A stretch of DNA of 64,000 bases, taken from positions 6,957,501-7,021,500 of the forward strand of contig JABWDB010000007.1 of NCBI GenBank assembly GCA_019614645.1. The letters are read 5' to 3'. The notes beneath the pieces are model-generated. The model ran no database searches, had not been told where the DNA came from, and worked only from the letters and a program-made list of their open reading frames with translations. Position numbers and translations under genes: made by a program. Every line of letters begins with the position of its first letter. The first letter of the stretch is position 1. This document shows, piece after piece, positions 58,691 to 64,000 of the stretch. This DNA comes from Stratiolaelaps scimitus. Its lineage: Eukaryota > Arthropoda > Arachnida > Mesostigmata > Laelapidae.

Positions 58691-61600
58691 CTGGAAGCAA
58701 AAGCAGAGAGCACATGTCACGAAATATTGAGTTGAGTCGAGTGCAAGCATTGTACAGCTATGATGATTTGCATGAAAGGCCGAAGTGGTCACACTGAGAC
58801 GGCCAGCAACCAAACAAGAAGGTCTATCTAATTTTTTAGACCTGCTACTGTCGCTTTCGGATAGTAGTTAACGACGTTCATCTGTCTCTGTTACCAGTCA
58901 GTTCATTTCGATTAGTTGTTAGCATACGTAACCAAAAGGTGTATGGTCTTATGTTATATCGTACTTACTACAGTGATCGCACGCCCGTTGTCATATTCTG
59001 TGTGTGGGCCGCTTTGAAGTGAGGGCGTCGAAGCCCATGCCAGTGGACCCATGTCATGTGAGTGGCGATGGTCCAGGCAAGTTTGTACGTGAAATGGTAG
59101 CAGCTATCAGAAACATAGATATCGTGACCGTCGCGGCAATATTTGCCTGTGACGGCGCACGCTCGAGGTTCACCTTAACGACCGCTACAGATGTCTTATA
59201 TTGAACGAGTGCTTGTCTTGGTGACACCTAGCGACGAAGCAGAGCGTAATCGACCACTGGAAGCTTAAAATTGAACGTGTTTTAGAGCTTAACTCAGCAC
59301 AAGAACGAAGAAGCACGCTAGCCGAAAATTGGCCTCATAGCAAGAAGGCACGCGCGGACATCCTCCGGTAGGATCGGCGCAGGTTTGTGGGAACGACCAC
59401 GGCCACGATCCAGTGAGCAGGGGCTTTCTCGACAGCTTTTCTCGAAGTCACCTGCTTATCTTATTCCTTCAGCATCGGCCCTGTAGAATCCATTTTCTAT
59501 CAGTGGATTTTTGTGATCGAAGGGGCACAGGCCCTTCCAAAACGCTTGGAAAGTTTTTGAGCTCAGTGAAAACTGATTAGAACACGTTGTGGTTCTTGCT
59601 TGAGCATGCATATCTCGCGTAGCAAAATACCTCTCCTCTGACCAGCATCTACCGCGCGTGTATTTGCCGATGGGCGAATAAATTGCCACGCGCAAACAAG
59701 GCGACGTGGGCTCGCCTTGATCGATAATAAACTACCATGCTACCTTAAACTTTAGTAACTTTATGCAGCGAATAATTTATCATGTTAATAACTTGTCCAC
59801 TTTGTCGATGCTAGCGTTTTCTCGTTAATGAAAGTTGTAACTACTGGAAAAATCAGCGGTTGACGTCAATTACTTTGCTGGAGTGTGAGAATGATAGAGA
59901 GATTATGTGAGCAAGGTCTCTTCAACGAGTTTAGCAGGACAGAGGATAAAGTAGTAACGGTTAGAGCCGAAAAAATAAAGCAGAATGGTTTCGGCAAGCT
60001 TGGGCGTACGGACGTTCTACATCGATAACGCTGTAACTTGACTCACCGGAGTATCAGAGCTTAATTGTATCTTCGGCAATCACTGTCACCAGTATTCGAT
60101 AGCGTCTTTATAACATAATATATAGCATTCGATCGTATCTTTCTGCTGCGCGTGTCTGACGCAGTTATTCTTGTTGTTGCTTAGTGCAGCAGAGGGGCAC
60201 GCGGCAATTTTCATCATCAGCTGCACTCTTCTCTGTTGGAGAGAGTTTCATAAAGGACGCTCCTACGCAGCAGCTTTTTAGGCAAGGCAATACTACTACG
60301 ACTACTACTACTACTAATAATAATAATAATAATAATAATATAAGCCTACGTTAGACATTTTGATTTGGTTGTACATCGTTCTCTTTGTCACTCAGTGACT
60401 GTGCTCCACCAGTCTGCCTAACTCTAAAATGTCAGACCTACCTAAGCATAAGTCAGATCTATCTAAGCATATGCTGGTAGTTAATGTCTCTATGAGGATC
60501 TCGACTCGTCGCCGTGAGCGCCCTGCGTACATTCACTGCCGCCTGGACGAGTTGTCCGAGAAAATGGAAGCTACTACGCGTCTGCCAAAGTTTGCGAGTA
60601 GCCAACGTGTGAAGGCTCGACATTTATGTAGGAGCACTTTGCTATTACAGCAAATGATGGTTTACAATGAGAAAGTGGAATGGGTTTAAGGCGAGCGGGA
60701 AGATGGTCGTTATAAATTTATTATTATTATTTTATATACGCCCTAGCATATATACGTATATACAACTTCAAACACACAATAATCAGAGAGATTAGTTAGG
60801 GACAGGATGTCCCCAGGGTGGTCGTTATATCTCTTTCATAATGTACGGTTCTCCGCTTACGTTTCGCAACGCATTTAAATTCATTCTTGTTCAACTGCGG
60901 TCTGTTCGTTGATTTTGCAGATATTGCCAGTACTGCCAGTATAATGTTGAGGACATTTTATACAGTCGCGAAGTGCAGCACGGCGGGGGGGGCAGGTACA
61001 ATACATTGTCATTGTGTTTTCCGATACAATTCAAAAACCGTAAAATGGTTTCTTATTCTGCGAGTATTTCTCGCTATGGAACCGCAGTAAAGTGTTGGAC
61101 CGCGCGTTATGACATCTGCGCTGAGCTAAATGATTTGGTTGAAAACTGCATAGCCTTTTGTAATAGGCGAGTTGTTCTTGGAATGAAGGCGTCTCTTTTA
61201 TGACCCAACACGGCAAATAGCTAGCACATTCTAGCAAACTTGCAGAGGGTAACTGCTGTGGAAGTTTCTCAAACTCTTACGGGCTTAATAGGGAATTTTA
61301 TGTTGGCAGTTTACCCTTGGCCACATCTCTCCCTCAGTAATTGTGCTTAAACAGATAACTCTGTCGAACAGAACATCGTTGTCAAGCGTCAATGTAAGCT
61401 GCGATATTGCCAATGCGACCCAATATAACGGGTATACACAGTCATAGTGTGAGATATTGCTCGGCCCCGGAGAAATGGCAGATCGCTGATGGAAGCCGAT
61501 TGGCACAGATTGCCTAAAAACCTATCCTCAGACGGAGATGGTGACAATGTTAAATTACGAATTCGCAGCGTCTAAGATACATTGTGTGCTATGTACGCCC

Positions 61601-63775
61601 AAGATCGAGACATGCTGGCGACGTCCGTCAGGAGCTGACGTCAAGCCGCGTCAGAACGAGCCTGCGATTGTGTCATTTGTCAACATTTTCTTTCTTCTCG
61701 ATACGAACGTCACTCCGGAAATGAAATGGTCCGAGGCTAACCGGTCATTGTTTCTTTCTTATTGCGTTATTTCGGATGAATGTTTTCTCGCACCTCATTC
61801 TCGGTCTGCCTTAAACAAACATCCCCAGCAGCGCACCCCATCAACATCGTATCTGACAGCTGGGCAAGAACCGCCCAGCCACGTTTACGCCACCAGAACT
61901 AACGGCCGGGAACGTTGTCCATGGCCTATTTAAGGCGGGTGTTTCTAGCCACCGGTGGTAAGGTTCCCAACGAATGTATGTGCGCAAGGGGAGCGAGCAG
62001 GGCGCCCGAAAGCGGAATGGTCTAGCGGAGACATGTCCTGCACCGAGGCATTGGAAGAATACATTTGTTACTTTCTAACACCGCTTTTCTTCGTGCTTCC
62101 TGTCGTCGTGTGATGGCCGAGTGATGGCAGAAGTTCAAACCTGTACGAATGGTTGTAGTTACCGTAGTAGCGTTGAGGAAAGTCTCCTCTAGAAATGATT
62201 CAGGTGTAGCCCGATTCAGAGAATGCAGCGACCTCGGCGATGAACAACTGTATGGAAGAGGGCGAGTGAAATTGTCCACAAGGAGCTGAGTTGGTTAGCG
62301 AACAGTGTATGTGTGAAATTCAACCTCACAATGGATTGTTATCAGTTATACTCGTCACTGTCGAACGACTGACTCATCTACAGAACCGACCTGGAATTAT
62401 CATATCAATAATAATCATAAATTATCATCAATTATGATAATTCCAAAGCTCATGTTTGGTTCCATTTATCTTCGTCGTCTATATCAATACACTCCTTCCG
62501 CGCACGGAGTTCAATAAGAAGTCACTGCCTGTTGTAGGTTTTTGTGAGGGCCTCGCTATCATTTAGCGCATCATCCGTCATGCTATGTCGCTGACATCAG
62601 TAACTTTGGCTGTCAACTGACAGGTGTTAAAACATGCTCATGGCGTACACTTTGCCCTTGTGTGAACATTTCGAAAATTGTCATTTTTTCTCCCGATTCA
62701 CCGATCAATTCGGGAGCATCTCGAATAGGTCAAATGTTCAATTGACCCTCGGCCGGCCCTGTCCATGTGATTGGTATTCCCAGTCACTTTTGAGTCACAT
62801 TTCAGCGCCATTTAAAAACTCTTTTTCTTTTTGTTCGAGGCATTTCTGCTTCCGTTAGGCACTTCTCGGAACTTATTCGTATGTTCCGAACGAAATCCCT
62901 GGACGGACGTTCGTCAGTTTACATTTCTGTTGGATGGTTAGATTGTCTAGCCATTTACGTTCGTCACCGGAAAGCGAGCTCTACACAGTGATTGGCATCG
63001 ATGATGCGGTCAGTTCTTTATGTTCGGTAGCCAACAGCAGCTAAACGCTGCATGATTCTCGCGGAGAGTCCCACTCGTCAGCGTCGTAGTGTGTGACCCG
63101 AAGTTCACATGAAATATTTTCACCCCGCTTCGGCTGGATGTGGCCAAAAAACAGAAACCACCTAAGCTGACAAGGCACGGGCGAGACACGCACGCTGGTC
63201 CTACGGGGACGCCAACGGCAGGCATATGGTGATCAATCAAGATTATCCCTAACGATGAATGGATTAATAGTTACAAGTGCGGCAACTCTGTTAAGGGAGC
63301 TCGAATGGAGTGGAACGTCGTACCACCCCCCGGGTTGGCGTCGTCGTTCGGGTAAAACACTTTTGTGACCAAGTCGTCACGTCTTCCACAAAACGCTAGC
63401 CAAGACGTTTCCCATTAAAGCCCTATGATGTTGTATGTATGTTGCTAAACAATTTGTACTGCGCCAGGCTTTCCCGCTATCTCTCTTCGACTCTCCCTTC
63501 GAGTAGATACATTGAAAGCGATGCTTACACAACTACTAAACTCGACCTGAAATATGGCGTTCTTGGGTGCACAGCCACAGCAAAGGAAAAAGCGCACCCG
63601 AATCAGTATGCGCGTTCTTGCGAGAACTATTTTGCCCGGCAGATGTTGTACAATACCTAGCTGGGTGTACCTCGGTAGACTTTAACCTGTATAACTACGG
63701 TGGCAATTTCAGTAATCGTTACCATCGTCACAGCTGCGGTGAGCACCTGGCTACCCTGCGCTCTTTGCCACATCC

Positions 63776-63807
<32 letters not shown>

Positions 63808-64000
63808 CACCCTTAGATCGCATGGAGGGGAATAGCCACGCAGAGCGCTCGGACAGATACAAGTTAATAGCTCGACATGTGCTATTAACGAAACAAAAAG
63901 ATGTGTTGTTCTTATCACTGAGTGCATCATCTTAATTAAGATTAACGGGGTCTCTCTCTCTGCCTCATGGCCCCCGCTCCCTTTGCATGTTGATCTCGAC
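58691..64000. other. Upstream of the first visible exon, no gene supported
   Basis: The missing signal-peptide exon of the channel gene must end with two bases of a codon. I found no convincing candidate on the minus strand here, so it may lie beyond the window. Present: an (ACT)n/(AAT)n tract at about 60290-60342, an 11-bp inverted repeat (GGAATTATCAT ... ATGATAATTCC) at about 62393-62452, and (TA)n at 63776-63802. Plus-strand frames at 60429-60689 and 61538-61933 have no known domain. Confidence 0.55.
63776..63802. repeat. (TA)n microsatellite
   Basis: Perfect TA dinucleotides near the window end. Confidence 0.95.

Noticed and set aside
1..64000. Prokaryotic features such as operons, CRISPR arrays or ribosome binding sites
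   Set aside because: None seen. Introns, TATA promoters and transposon types show eukaryotic DNA.

Overview
The window is eukaryotic and, from its gene content, arthropod genomic DNA. Genes are split by GT-AG introns, core promoters carry TATA boxes, AATAAA poly(A) signals are present, and the DNA is AT-rich with many (TA)n tracts. A GRD-type GABA-receptor subunit gene together with BEL/Pao and LINE fossils suggests an arthropod. A chelicerate such as a parasitiform mite is my guess only; nothing seen here fixes the species.

One host gene runs through almost the whole window on the minus strand. It encodes a Cys-loop ligand-gated channel subunit closest to insect GRD / alpha-like GABA receptor subunits. 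Twelve coding exons were resolved by reading splice sites and checking phase at each junction: 58468-58690, 21282-21438, 16084-16168, 15130-15212, 13547-13672, 13116-13180, 12744-12831, 9472-9533, 8719-8851, 6639-6778, 5386-5663 and 4453-4627. Together they give 537 residues, from the N-terminal extracellular region through the Cys-loop, four membrane segments and the stop. Only the signal-peptide exon(s) are missing. The long first visible intron (58467-21439, about 37 kb) uses a GC donor.

That giant intron houses a second system: a local family of C2H2 zinc-finger genes and pseudogenes between about 27.5 and 52.5 kb. A longer form has a Ser/Pro/Ala-rich N-terminus with a PLDLS (CtBP-type) motif, up to five fingers and a basic tail. 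It survives as a finger-less copy (28444-29013, minus), a broken five-finger copy (31812-32642, minus) and a chimeric four-finger copy (32827-33714, plus). The last two form a head-to-head inverted repeat with 690-bp arms. A shorter two-finger form, 'A' (85 residues, intact in three copies at 37864, 44508 and 50235), alternates with a pseudogene form, 'B' (39713, 46368 and 51887). They lie in a tandem array with a period of about 6.65 kb, then about 5.7 kb. The A copies differ mainly in their finger codons, while promoters and 3' flanks are almost identical. This is the most interesting signal in the window.

The rest is intronic or flanking DNA. It holds LINE reverse-transcriptase fossils (21.7-22.7, 25.3-26.0 and 41.3-41.75 kb), a BEL/Pao-type gag fossil (34.3-35.1 kb), a tRNA-derived SINE-like element (about 52.96-53.2 kb) with two very short related insertions flanked by target-site duplications (13.7 and 49.4 kb), a 132-bp fold-back element (20.5 kb), a U2 snRNA fragment (9.03 kb) and microsatellites. 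No supportable gene was seen in 1-4.4 kb or 58.7-64 kb.
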